Shown here: piece after piece, positions 31,826 through 38,678 of the stretch
Numbering within the stretch: the stretch's first letter is position 1
How the letters are laid out: every line of letters starts with the position of its first letter
Assembly (NCBI GenBank): GCA_019310245.1
Contig: JAFDER010000062.1
Span: forward strand, 1 to 38,678
Origin: Deltaproteobacteria bacterium
GTDB lineage: Bacteria; Myxococcota_A; Polyangia; DRWM01
Direction of reading: 5' to 3'
Length of the DNA: 38,678 bases
The notes under the pieces: generated by a model
Database searches by the model: none
Seen by the model: only the letters and a program-made list of their open reading frames with translations
What the model was told of the DNA's origin: nothing
Position numbers and translations under genes: made by a program

Positions 31826-33469
31826 TCAGCGCACGACGGCGCAGCCGCAGCCCGGCGTCGCCCCGTCGTCCGGTCCATCGTCCTCCACGTCCTCGTCGGC
31901 GTCCGGCGCCCCGTCCGCGGCCTCGTCGGGGGCCTCCTCGGGAAGCGGGTCCGCACCCGGCGGCAGGACGGTGATGTAATCCTCGCGCGTCAGCGAGTCG
32001 CGGCCATCGGGTCCCGAGCTCTCCATCCACACCGTGTACACGCCCTCGGCCTCGTAGGTGTGCTCCGGGTTGCGGCCGCCGCCCGTCTCCCCGTCGCCGA
32101 AGTCCCACTCCGTGTTCGTGACGGTCCCCGTGGAGGTGTTCGAGAACCGGACCGTGAGCGGGACGGGCCCGGACGTGGGATCCGCCTCGAAGTCCGCAGC
32201 GGGCGGAGCGCTGATCACGTTGATGTCCAGGTAGCCCCTCGCGTCGCTGATGCCTCCGTGCACCAGCACGGAGGCCGCCCAGGGACCGAGACGGGTGAGA
32301 GACGCGGGATCGATCGTGGCCGTGAGCGTCGTTCCCTCCCCGATGGCGTGGGAACCGGAGGTGGGCTCCACGGTGAGCCACCCCGTTGCGGGGTCCGGCT
32401 CCGCCGTCCAGTCGAGGTGGGAGCCACCGCAGTTCGTGAGCGTCACCTCCACGCTCACCGGGGTCCCGCCGGAGACCACCTCGATGTCCTGGTGCCGCGG
32501 CGTGATGCAGGGGTGGCCGCCAAGGTCGGAGCCGTTGACGGTCACGTACACGATGTGGTTGCCGAAGCCGGAGTCCCCGCGCAGGATCTCGAAGTAGCCG
32601 CCGTCGCCCCAGGACGGCCCCCAGGAGTTCTTGCAGATCCACGAGTCGTGAGCGTCGTCCCAGCCCACGAGCGCGATGGAGTGGCCTCCCTCGTACTCGC
32701 CGGTGACGTGCTCGTAGACGCCTCCCGTGTAGGCGGTGAAGTCCCCGTACACGTCCATGGACACGATGAGCGGGCTGCGCACGATGTACTCCTTGACCCC
32801 GGCCTCTCCGTACAGGAAGATCGGCCGCCATCCCCAGCCCGAGATCTGGAAGGAGCGCGTGGCCGAGTCCGAGCACTTGTCGTCGCAGCGGCCGTCGAGG
32901 GCGAGGTACGGGTAGCACTGCTCGTCCGGCACGCCGGTGCGCCGCAGGTACTGCGCCACGGGCTCGGGCATGCCGCCGTCGCACCCTCCGCTCGTGCAGG
33001 CGATGACCACCTGTTCCGAGAGGTCGATGTCGAGGTGAGGCTCGCCGATGGCGATGTTGTAGGCGGCCTCGGTCACTCCGAGCGACGAGAACGCCCAGCA
33101 GCCCCCGCAGGTGCGCTGGTCCTTGACCTCGGTCATCCAGTCCATGCCCTCGTAGTCGTGCCAGCTGAAGCGGGACGCGGTGGCATCCGGCGTGGGAGGA
33201 TCGCCCTTGCTCACGCCGGGTGACGCCTCGTAGAGATGCTCCGGAAGGGGAGGTGGTCCGAACGCGTCCCCTCCGTCCGGGATCAGGCGATCCCTCTCCT
33301 CGTCCGTCATCTGCGTCTGGGGCGTGGGGCCGGCCGTCCAGTCGGCGCCGGCCTCCTCGATGGCCCGCTGGATGGCCTCGACGTCGATGCCCTCGGCGCC
33401 GGCGCGTGCCGGCGCCAGGAGCGCGCAGAGGACGAGCGTGATGACGGCCTTGATCTTCATGTTCTTCAT
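31826..33469 (-). CDS. Secreted papain-type (C1A) cysteine protease with BACON-like and PKD domains
   Basis: 547 residues from the ATG at 33469, which has GGGGAGG upstream; the track begins 12 residues earlier. A Sec signal (VITLVLCALLAPARAGAEG) and a short propeptide precede the C1A domain: TCGGCWAFSSL (catalytic Cys124, Gln118), GGHSIALVGWD (His263) and CKNSWGPSWGDGGYF (Asn281), so the triad is complete. About 320-415 resembles a BACON/Ig-like domain, and 423-503 is a PKD domain with WDFGDGE. After an acidic stretch the protein ends PGCGCAVVR, which resembles the start of a MYXO-CTERM-type anchor but without the following membrane helix. Probably exported, and processed or retained at the surface. 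Its gene heads a same-strand run that continues into the trypsin-type gene. Confidence 0.92.
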   Translation of the reverse strand: MKNMKIKAVITLVLCALLAPARAGAEGIDVEAIQRAIEEAGADWTAGPTPQTQMTDEERDRLIPDGGDAFGPPPLPEHLYEASPGVSKGDPPTPDATASRFSWHDYEGMDWMTEVKDQRTCGGCWAFSSLGVTEAAYNIAIGEPHLDIDLSEQVVIACTSGGCDGGMPEPVAQYLRRTGVPDEQCYPYLALDGRCDDKCSDSATRSFQISGWGWRPIFLYGEAGVKEYIVRSPLIVSMDVYGDFTAYTGGVYEHVTGEYEGGHSIALVGWDDAHDSWICKNSWGPSWGDGGYFEILRGDSGFGNHIVYVTVNGSDLGGHPCITPRHQDIEVVSGGTPVSVEVTLTNCGGSHLDWTAEPDPATGWLTVEPTSGSHAIGEGTTLTATIDPASLTRLGPWAASVLVHGGISDARGYLDINVISAPPAADFEADPTSGPVPLTVRFSNTSTGTVTNTEWDFGDGETGGGRNPEHTYEAEGVYTVWMESSGPDGRDSLTREDYITVLPPGADPLPEEAPDEAADGAPDADEDVEDDGPDDGATPGCGCAVVR

Positions 33470-33532
33470 GCTTCCTCCCCCCGGATCGGGGTCGTTCTGG
33501 AACACTGTGCGTTCTGATTCCAGCTAGGTTGT

Positions 33533-33561
33533 AATGTAATTTACGGACGGCCGGCCGTCAA
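33533..33561 (-). promoter_or_regulatory. Candidate promoter of the papain-type protease gene, containing a palindrome
   Basis: On the minus strand TTGACG (33561-33556) and TACATT (33538-33533) are 17 bases apart; the ATG at 33469 is 63 bases further on. The -35 box overlaps the stop codon of the upstream glycosyltransferase gene. A perfect 14-base palindrome, GACGGCCGGCCGTC (33546-33559), fills the region next to the -35 box. It may be an operator or part of a terminator for the upstream gene, though no U-run follows. Confidence 0.35.
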
Positions 33562-35267
33562 CGAGACGAGTAGATGATGAGGATCGGAACGCCCTGGTGC
33601 GTGACCACCCTGGACGGGGTCACGGTGTCGTACGCGGTCCAGATGGAGTACTCGATGCCGGACATGTGGTGCTCCCAGTGGACCATGGCCACGTCGGAGC
33701 CCTCCACCTGCCCGCCCCAATGGATGTCGCCCCTGAGGGAGCCGTCGCGCTGGAACATGCGGAAGCTGTCCCAGGCGGTGTCGTGGAAGAAGACGCGAGA
33801 GCGGGGCTTCACGTTCTCGTTGAGCCAGTCCAGCGCGCTTCCCGTGGTGAATCCCCAGAACTGCCTGCACATGCCCGCGTCGGCCGAGCCGGGAGTCTCT
33901 CCGACGAGCATCGTGTAGTGGCTCAGTCCGAACGGGTGGCTCACCTCGGTCTGCTGTGCGGCCGGGACGAGGAGGACCGCACCGAGAGCAGCTGCGGCCA
34001 CGTGACGGCCGCCCTTGACGCTCCGCATGATCCCGGGCGCCTTCTCGAGGAGCCTCGCGATGCCGTCCGACGCGGCGCGGAACCCGAACCCCGCGAACAG
34101 GGCGATGAACGGCCAGGCGGGCAGCCAGTGCTTGGTCCCGCCGAAGATGGGCGTGGAAGGCCAGGCGATGATGAGTATGGGCACGAGCATGTTGAGCGCG
34201 AGGAAGAAGTTGAGGCCGCGGCGTGCGCGCTCGCGTTCGAGCGTCTCGAGGGGCAGGGGTCCGAGCGCCGGAAAGATGCGACGCGCCGAGGTGACGAGCC
34301 TCTCGCCCATCCCGACGAAGGCCGTGACCATCGTGACGAACGGGGCGGTCACCAGGGTCATGACGAACGGGTAGGAGATCGGAAAGGGCGGTTCGAAGTA
34401 CGTGACGCCGAAATAGGCGATGTTGTAGTAGGGATGGTGCTTGTGGAAGCCGAGGTAGCCGCCGAAGCGGTTGAGCGTGTCGAACCACAGCCACGGCCAG
34501 AGCGCGTAGAGCACCAGCGGGCCGATGACGAGCATGGCGAACAGGGCGAGCGGCACGCCGGGCAGCGCCAGGCGGCCGCCGCCGCGGCTGCCGCCGCGCA
34601 GCCGGAACTCCGAGAAGTAGCGCACCAGCCAGTAGACGATGAGCACGACCGGGATGAAGAACGCGTTGAGCTTGGTCGCCAGGGCCAGGCCCCAGAGCAC
34701 CCCCGTCACGATGGCCCACTTCCACGACGTGAGCGACCTGTGGAACGCGGCCATCACCGCGAACCACATCGTCGCCATCGGCACGTCGAAGCAGTTGAGG
34801 TGTGCGTGGTAGAAGAAGCGGGGCATGAGTGCCAGGGCGAGGGCCGCGAACACGCCCACGCGAATGTCCGCGATCCGCGTGCCGAAGACCACGACGAGGT
34901 AGAGCAGGAGCCCTCCCATGACCATGCCGGGGAAGCGGAAGGCCGTCGACTCCCGCATCCAGTCCAGCTTCTGCGCGAAGAGCTTCCAGCTCAGCCCGAA
35001 GAGCACCTTCATGAGGGGCGGGTGCTCGCTGTTCATCCTCCAGTGGCGGTCCACGACCTGCTGCGTCACGGCCGTCTGCCGGTCCTCGCCCAGCAGGTCG
35101 AACCACCGCATGTAATGCTCCGAGGCCGTGAAGTAGAAGCCCTCGTCGCGTGAGAAGCCCACGTCGCCGGCCGTGGCCAGGAGCACGGCCACGTATCCTG
35201 CCGCGATGATGAGACCGACCCCGTGCACGGCGAGGCCGGCGCGTCGCGACTGTATTCCGGCGTTCAT
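33558..35267 (-). CDS. Glycosyltransferase family 39-like membrane protein (PMT/ArnT type)
   Basis: 569 residues with about 11-12 membrane helices. The first periplasmic loop has the acidic DE motif (VGFSRDEGFYF), where GT-C fold enzymes keep their catalytic acid, and the conserved HPPL motif in NSEHPPLMKVLFG. Such enzymes move sugars from polyprenyl-phosphate donors to proteins, lipid A or polymers at the outer face of the inner membrane. The ATG at 35267 follows directly on the stop of the upstream gene (TAG-ATG), with GAGGGA upstream, so translation is coupled. The acceptor is unknown. The 521-residue ORF overlapping it is a shadow. Confidence 0.88.
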   Translation of the reverse strand: MNAGIQSRRAGLAVHGVGLIIAAGYVAVLLATAGDVGFSRDEGFYFTASEHYMRWFDLLGEDRQTAVTQQVVDRHWRMNSEHPPLMKVLFGLSWKLFAQKLDWMRESTAFRFPGMVMGGLLLYLVVVFGTRIADIRVGVFAALALALMPRFFYHAHLNCFDVPMATMWFAVMAAFHRSLTSWKWAIVTGVLWGLALATKLNAFFIPVVLIVYWLVRYFSEFRLRGGSRGGGRLALPGVPLALFAMLVIGPLVLYALWPWLWFDTLNRFGGYLGFHKHHPYYNIAYFGVTYFEPPFPISYPFVMTLVTAPFVTMVTAFVGMGERLVTSARRIFPALGPLPLETLERERARRGLNFFLALNMLVPILIIAWPSTPIFGGTKHWLPAWPFIALFAGFGFRAASDGIARLLEKAPGIMRSVKGGRHVAAAALGAVLLVPAAQQTEVSHPFGLSHYTMLVGETPGSADAGMCRQFWGFTTGSALDWLNENVKPRSRVFFHDTAWDSFRMFQRDGSLRGDIHWGGQVEGSDVAMVHWEHHMSGIEYSIWTAYDTVTPSRVVTHQGVPILIIYSSR

Positions 35268-36191
35268 CTACCGGTCCCTCAGCTTGGCCGTGAAGCAGAA
35301 GTGGCCCATGTCCACGTCATGCGAGAAGACCTCGAACGTGATCGTCCCGCCCGTTCCCGCGGGTCCGAGGTCGAAGCGGTAGGGAGTCCACCCCGAGTGG
35401 CGATCCAGCGCGTGCGTTCCGACCACCTTCCCGGCAGTGCGGATCTCGAGGAAGATGGGAGGCCGGTCGATCGTTTCCCTGGCCGCCTCGTACTCGAGCC
35501 CGGTGTGGCCCTCGATCACGGCGCCCTCCGGCACACCCTCGAACGTGATGCTGATGCGCTTCTGGCTGACCGGATGGGCCCAGATGCAGAGTCGCGGCCT
35601 GTTCGTGAGGTCGGCGATGACCTCACGTGCCACGCTGTTCCAGGGAAGGCGCGGATCGCAGGCGAACTTCCCCGTCTGGACCGCCGCGTTGGGCACGAGC
35701 CCCGCCTTTGGATGGGCCCGGAACTGACAGGGCTCATTCTCCCCGCCTGCCTGCGAGACCATGGTCACCGACGCATCCGTCTCAAGCGCCGCCACGAAGT
35801 CGTAGATGTTCGTGGGAGCGTCCGGGAACCGGTACCGGCGCACGGTCAGCCTGCCGGCCCGCTTCTCGTCGAGCAGCGTGCCGGTTGCGGCGTACTGCTC
35901 GTGCCTGTGGCCTGGCAGGGCCACCTCCCAGATCGTTCCGTAGCCGGTGTCGTCCTCGCGCGCCATCTGCTCGACGGTCATGAACCGACCCAGCTCTTGC
36001 CAGCCCTGGGAGGCCCACCAGGGGGTGATGACCACGAGGTCTCCCTCCTGCCACCCCGCATCGATCACGTCGGCGGCCTGCTCCCAGTCCTCGTCCGTGG
36101 GGATGCGCGCCTCCACCCAGGCGTGGTGACCCATCTCGACGAGGCCGGCCAGGGGGACGAGGAGCCAGAAAAATGGGAGCCAGCGCTTCAC
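35268..36191 (-). CDS. Exported or single-span protein coupled to the GT39-like gene
   Basis: 307 residues beginning with a hydrophobic segment (WLPFFWLLVPLAGLVEMG) that acts as a signal or anchor. The following part (DEDWEQAADVIDAGWQEGDLVVITPWWASQGW) looks like the periplasmic C-terminal domain found in some GT39/ArnT-like glycosyltransferases, where it follows the membrane part. The second half is strand-rich, with isolated Cys residues (NEPCQF, GKFACDP, PRLCIWA). It is the first gene of a pair in which the stop directly precedes the glycosyltransferase start. I infer that the two proteins act together as a split enzyme, but no catalytic motif is visible in this one. Confidence 0.65.
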   Translation of the reverse strand: MKRWLPFFWLLVPLAGLVEMGHHAWVEARIPTDEDWEQAADVIDAGWQEGDLVVITPWWASQGWQELGRFMTVEQMAREDDTGYGTIWEVALPGHRHEQYAATGTLLDEKRAGRLTVRRYRFPDAPTNIYDFVAALETDASVTMVSQAGGENEPCQFRAHPKAGLVPNAAVQTGKFACDPRLPWNSVAREVIADLTNRPRLCIWAHPVSQKRISITFEGVPEGAVIEGHTGLEYEAARETIDRPPIFLEIRTAGKVVGTHALDRHSGWTPYRFDLGPAGTGGTITFEVFSHDVDMGHFCFTAKLRDR

Positions 36192-36340
36192 GGCGGCCCC
36201 ATTCTACCCGACGCCCCCGTTTGGGCAAGTGCGGCCGGACGCCTCCCTCCCGGCTGACGGGCACGATGCTCGGTATAATTATGCAATAATTTGTGTTGCT
36301 CCCTCGTGGCGAGTATCATCGCAACCGTTTGATAACAAAA

Positions 36341-36358
36341 GGTAATTTTACAATTACC
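36341..36358. promoter_or_regulatory. Perfect inverted repeat (candidate operator) upstream of the GT2 gene
   Basis: GGTAATT-TTAC-AATTACC is a 7-base perfect inverted repeat with a 4-base spacer in an AT-rich stretch 104 bases before the GT2 start. The whole gap (36192-36461, 270 bases) holds no gene. It also contains a perfect TATAAT at 36274-36279 without a convincing -35 box. Confidence 0.4.
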
Positions 36359-36371
36359 GACAAATAATTAC

Positions 36372-36385
36372 ATTGTCGTGACAAT
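36372..36385. promoter_or_regulatory. Second inverted repeat upstream of the GT2 gene
   Basis: ATTGTC-GT-GACAAT is a 6-base perfect inverted repeat. It lies 13 bases after the first repeat and 76 bases before the GT2 start. A regulator dimer could bind here. The nearby GACAAAT at 36358-36364 resembles one of its arms. Confidence 0.35.
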
Positions 36386-36461
36386 TTCCCGCCTCGGGCG
36401 GACTAGCATTTCGCAAACAGGTCGAGGGACGGAAGCTTTTCGACCGGGGGAGGAGGGCGAC

Positions 36462-37931
36462 ATGGAATCCATGCCCTGGATGGAAGACATCTTCATCGTG
36501 TGCTACCTGGTGGTCCTGGGAGGGCTGTCAATGTACGGGCTGCACCGCGCCGGCCTCGTCTTCCTCTACTGGCGCTCGCGCAAGCACGAGGAGCCCGAGC
36601 CCGAGAAGTGGGAGGATCTGCCCGTCGTCACGGTCCAGCTGCCCATGTTCAACGAGAAGTTCGTGGCCGAGCGGCTGATCGACGCGGTGTGCGCGATCGA
36701 CTACCCGCGCGAAAAGCTCGAGATCCAGGTCCTCGACGATTCCACCGATGACACCCAGGAAATCGCGCGGCGCACCGTCCGGCACTACAGGGAGCAGGGC
36801 GTCGACATCCATTACATCAATCGAGTCGATCGCACGGGGTTCAAGGCCGGCGCTCTCGAAGGGGGCATGAAGGTCGCGCGCGGCGAGTACATCCTCATCT
36901 TCGACGCGGATTTCGTTCCGCGTCCGGACATCGTCAACCTCATGATCCATCACTTCACGGATCCCACGGTCGGCATGGTCCAGACGCGCTGGGGCCACAT
37001 CAACAAGAATCACTCGCTCTTGACCCGCGTGCAGTCGCTCATGCTCGACGGCCACTTCATGATCGAGCACAACGCCAGGTACCGCACCGGCCGGTACTTC
37101 AACTTCAACGGTACGGCCGGCATGTGGCGCAAGGCCGCCATCCAGGATGCGGGCGGCTGGCAGCACGACACCATCACGGAGGACATGGATCTGAGCTTCC
37201 GTGCCCAGCTCAAGGGCTGGCGCTTCGTCTACCGGCCCGATGTGATCTCACCGGCGGAGCTGCCCCAGGACTTCAACAGCTTCAAGGCCCAGCAGTTCAG
37301 GTGGGCCAAGGGCTCGATCCAGGTGGCGCGCAAGCTCCTGCTGACCGTGCTGCGTGCGCCGATCCCCTTCAAGGTGAAGGTCGAGGCCTTCTTCCACCTG
37401 ACCAACAACATCGCCTACCTGTTCATGGTGCCCCTGGCGATGCTCATCCTTCCCACGATCCTGTTCCGCACGGAGCAGGGGGTCAAGGAGGTCTTGCTCA
37501 TCGACCTGCCTCTGTTCCTGGGCACGACATGCGCGATCGCGCTCTTCTACCTCGTCACCTACCGCGTCGTCCATGGCCGCTGGCGCGGTGGATTCCTTCT
37601 CCTGCCTGCGCTCATGATGGTGGGGATCGGCATCAGCCTGAACAACGCTCGTGCGGTCCTCGAGGGCTTCTTGAGCGGAAGCGCCGAGTTCATCCGCACC
37701 CCCAAGACGGGCCTCGTGGCCTCCCGCGACTCGGTCCCGCCCGGATCCAGGAAGTGGTACCGCCCCGTCAAGAGCGCGTTCACCATCGTGGAGCTGCTGT
37801 TCGGTTCGTACTTCGCCCTGACCCTCTACCTCGCCCTCGAGGGAGGCCACTTCAGTGCGGTGCCCTTCCTCCTGCTCTTCCTCGTCGGCTATTTCGTCGT
37901 CGGGTTCGGCTCGATGGTGAGGAGAGTGTAG
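36462..37931 (+). CDS. Processive family-2 glycosyltransferase, CslA/CslC-like
   Basis: 489 residues from the ATG at 36462, with GGGGGAGGAGG upstream; the track begins 28 residues earlier. One N-terminal membrane helix (about 10-35) precedes the cytoplasmic GT-A domain. Motifs of processive beta-glycan synthases are complete: VLDDSTDDT, DAD (148-150), ITEDMD (catalytic Asp in TED) and QQFRW (277-281). Four or more helices follow (about 335-480). The motif set, including QLPMFNEK, GFKAGAL, FNGTAG and WRKAA, resembles plant CslA/CslC mannan/glucan synthases. The bacterial product could be a mannan- or glucan-type polymer. There is no bcsB or PilZ domain next to it. Inverted repeats upstream suggest its own control. 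Confidence 0.9.
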   Translation: MESMPWMEDIFIVCYLVVLGGLSMYGLHRAGLVFLYWRSRKHEEPEPEKWEDLPVVTVQLPMFNEKFVAERLIDAVCAIDYPREKLEIQVLDDSTDDTQEIARRTVRHYREQGVDIHYINRVDRTGFKAGALEGGMKVARGEYILIFDADFVPRPDIVNLMIHHFTDPTVGMVQTRWGHINKNHSLLTRVQSLMLDGHFMIEHNARYRTGRYFNFNGTAGMWRKAAIQDAGGWQHDTITEDMDLSFRAQLKGWRFVYRPDVISPAELPQDFNSFKAQQFRWAKGSIQVARKLLLTVLRAPIPFKVKVEAFFHLTNNIAYLFMVPLAMLILPTILFRTEQGVKEVLLIDLPLFLGTTCAIALFYLVTYRVVHGRWRGGFLLLPALMMVGIGISLNNARAVLEGFLSGSAEFIRTPKTGLVASRDSVPPGSRKWYRPVKSAFTIVELLFGSYFALTLYLALEGGHFSAVPFLLLFLVGYFVVGFGSMVRRV

Positions 37932-37986
37932 CTCGCACGAGCACCTCTGGCTTGCCGGTCGACCTGATCCATGCTACTTCTTACTC

Positions 37987-38678
37987 ATGGATATCATTGG
38001 CGAAATTATCCTCCACCGCTCGGCTCCGATCCCGCTCGTGCTGGCTTTTCTCGCCATTGGTTGTGCCACCGGCGACGGACCGGACAATCCCCCTGCCGAC
38101 GCCTACAACGACCTCGACGAGTTGACGGATGGGACCGTTGAGGCCGCGGACGACGGGTCCGAGGGTTGCACGAGCAACGCGGATTGCAATGACGGCATCG
38201 ACTGCACCGAGGACCAGTGCACGGTGGCCCGGGTCTGCCAGCACACGGCCATCGACAGCCGCTGTCCCGAGGGAACCCACTGCCACCTGACCGAGGGGTG
38301 CATCGAGGGCTGCGAGGAGGACGCGGACTGCGACAACGGACTGTGGTGCGACGGCGAGGAGGTCTGCCGCACTTGGGGGTGCGAGCCGGCCATGGGCGGC
38401 CGCGACTGCAGTGACGGCAACGACTGCACCGTGGACGACTGCGACGAGGAGCGGGACGTGTGCACCTACGAGACGTACCCGGAGTGCCTGCCTGACGCGC
38501 TGGACGCACCCGGCGACCCCTTCGATCCCGCGGCGCACTACGATGGACGTTTCTCCATCTTCCCGCGCATCTCCCAGGCCTGTGCGCCGTATCTCAGCTA
38601 TGACTTCGGCCGCCTGACCTTCTCGTCTGCAGGGGGGACCCTCACGGTCACCGGCGGGCCGTTCACGCTCACGCAGTC
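37987..38678 (+). CDS. Cys-rich lipoprotein, truncated by the window edge
   Basis: Open to the right end (230 codons) and therefore absent from the ORF track as such. The ATG at 37987 opens a signal with lipobox AIGC. After an acidic linker come three Cys-rich segments of the type DC-x-D/N-G-x-x-C-x-x-D-x-C: DCNDGIDCTEDQC, DCDNGLWCDGEEVC and DCSDGNDCTVDDC. Such segments are typical of myxobacterial surface lipoproteins. After about 175 the sequence becomes strand-rich (LTFSSAGGTLTVTGG). No good ribosome site is visible. The function is unknown. It is 55 bases after the GT2 gene. Confidence 0.8.
   Translation, partial: MDIIGEIILHRSAPIPLVLAFLAIGCATGDGPDNPPADAYNDLDELTDGTVEAADDGSEGCTSNADCNDGIDCTEDQCTVARVCQHTAIDSRCPEGTHCHLTEGCIEGCEEDADCDNGLWCDGEEVCRTWGCEPAMGGRDCSDGNDCTVDDCDEERDVCTYETYPECLPDALDAPGDPFDPAAHYDGRFSIFPRISQACAPYLSYDFGRLTFSSAGGTLTVTGGPFTLTQ

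Noticed and set aside
30977-33223. 748-residue plus-strand ORF
   Set aside because: Antisense to two proteases with complete catalytic triads.
33541-35106. 521-residue minus-strand ORF
   Set aside because: Overlaps the GT39-like gene in another frame and lacks membrane helices or motifs.
1-38678. tRNA, rRNA, insertion sequences, integrases or attachment sites
   Set aside because: No cloverleaf, rRNA motif, transposase/integrase motif or terminal inverted repeats were recognised by eye; a tRNA scan could still find something small.

Overview
The window looks like chromosomal DNA from a GC-rich member of the Myxococcota or the former Deltaproteobacteria. The evidence is high GC with strong third-position bias, a long Ser/Thr kinase-TPR protein, several lipoproteins with MopE-like calcium/metal-type motifs, proteins of the MXAN_5187/HAMP type, non-flagellar type III secretion components, secreted proteases with PKD-like modules, and an F0 operon without the F1 genes. 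No rRNA, tRNA, CRISPR array, insertion sequence or integrase was recognised. Coding density is very high, with many ATGA/GTGA-type overlaps. No gene-free stretch exceeds 300 bases.

Layout. 1-4506: a HEAT-repeat protein running off the left edge, a cache/HAMP membrane sensor, rnc (RNase III) on the plus strand, then a HAMP membrane protein and an exported HEAT-repeat protein with a polylysine tail. 4730-6567: the F0 half of an ATP synthase operon (atpZ, atpI-like, atpB, atpE), read leftward. 6702-11991: a type III secretion C-ring protein (sctQ, SpoA domains), then a 1340-residue kinase/cyclase-like/ATPase/TPR protein. 12005-18246 (minus): three lipoproteins, namely a von Willebrand A protein with an apparent frameshift and two tandem paralogues with MopE-like motifs, a beta-helix-type centre and glycine-rich tails. 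18427-22539 (plus): an overlapping three-gene iron-type ABC importer (ATPase, binding lipoprotein, fused permease). 22594-27262 (plus): a CpXC/coiled-coil/HEAT protein, a metallophosphoesterase broken by an internal deletion, and a beta-propeller lipoprotein. 27276-33469 (minus): papain-type protease, trypsin-type lipoprotein, a small membrane protein, SctK-like protein, SctL, and a site-2 protease whose reading frame continues into an ArsR-type DNA-binding domain. 33558-36191 (minus): a GT39-type glycosyltransferase and an exported partner. 36462-38678 (plus): a CslA/CslC-like processive glycosyltransferase and a Cys-rich lipoprotein cut by the right edge.

The most unusual item is the site-2 protease/ArsR open reading frame at 27276-28538. 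Its DNA-binding domain keeps all four positions of the alpha-5 zinc site known from SmtB/CzrA-type sensors. If the fusion is real, it is a membrane-anchored, possibly zinc-responsive regulator carried by its own intramembrane protease. It is translationally coupled to type III sorting-platform genes, downstream of two secreted proteases. The alternative, that the ArsR part is also made from an internal start, is supported by an AT-rich, start-like junction. Two further genes (vWA lipoprotein, metallophosphoesterase) appear broken, which may reflect decay or assembly errors.
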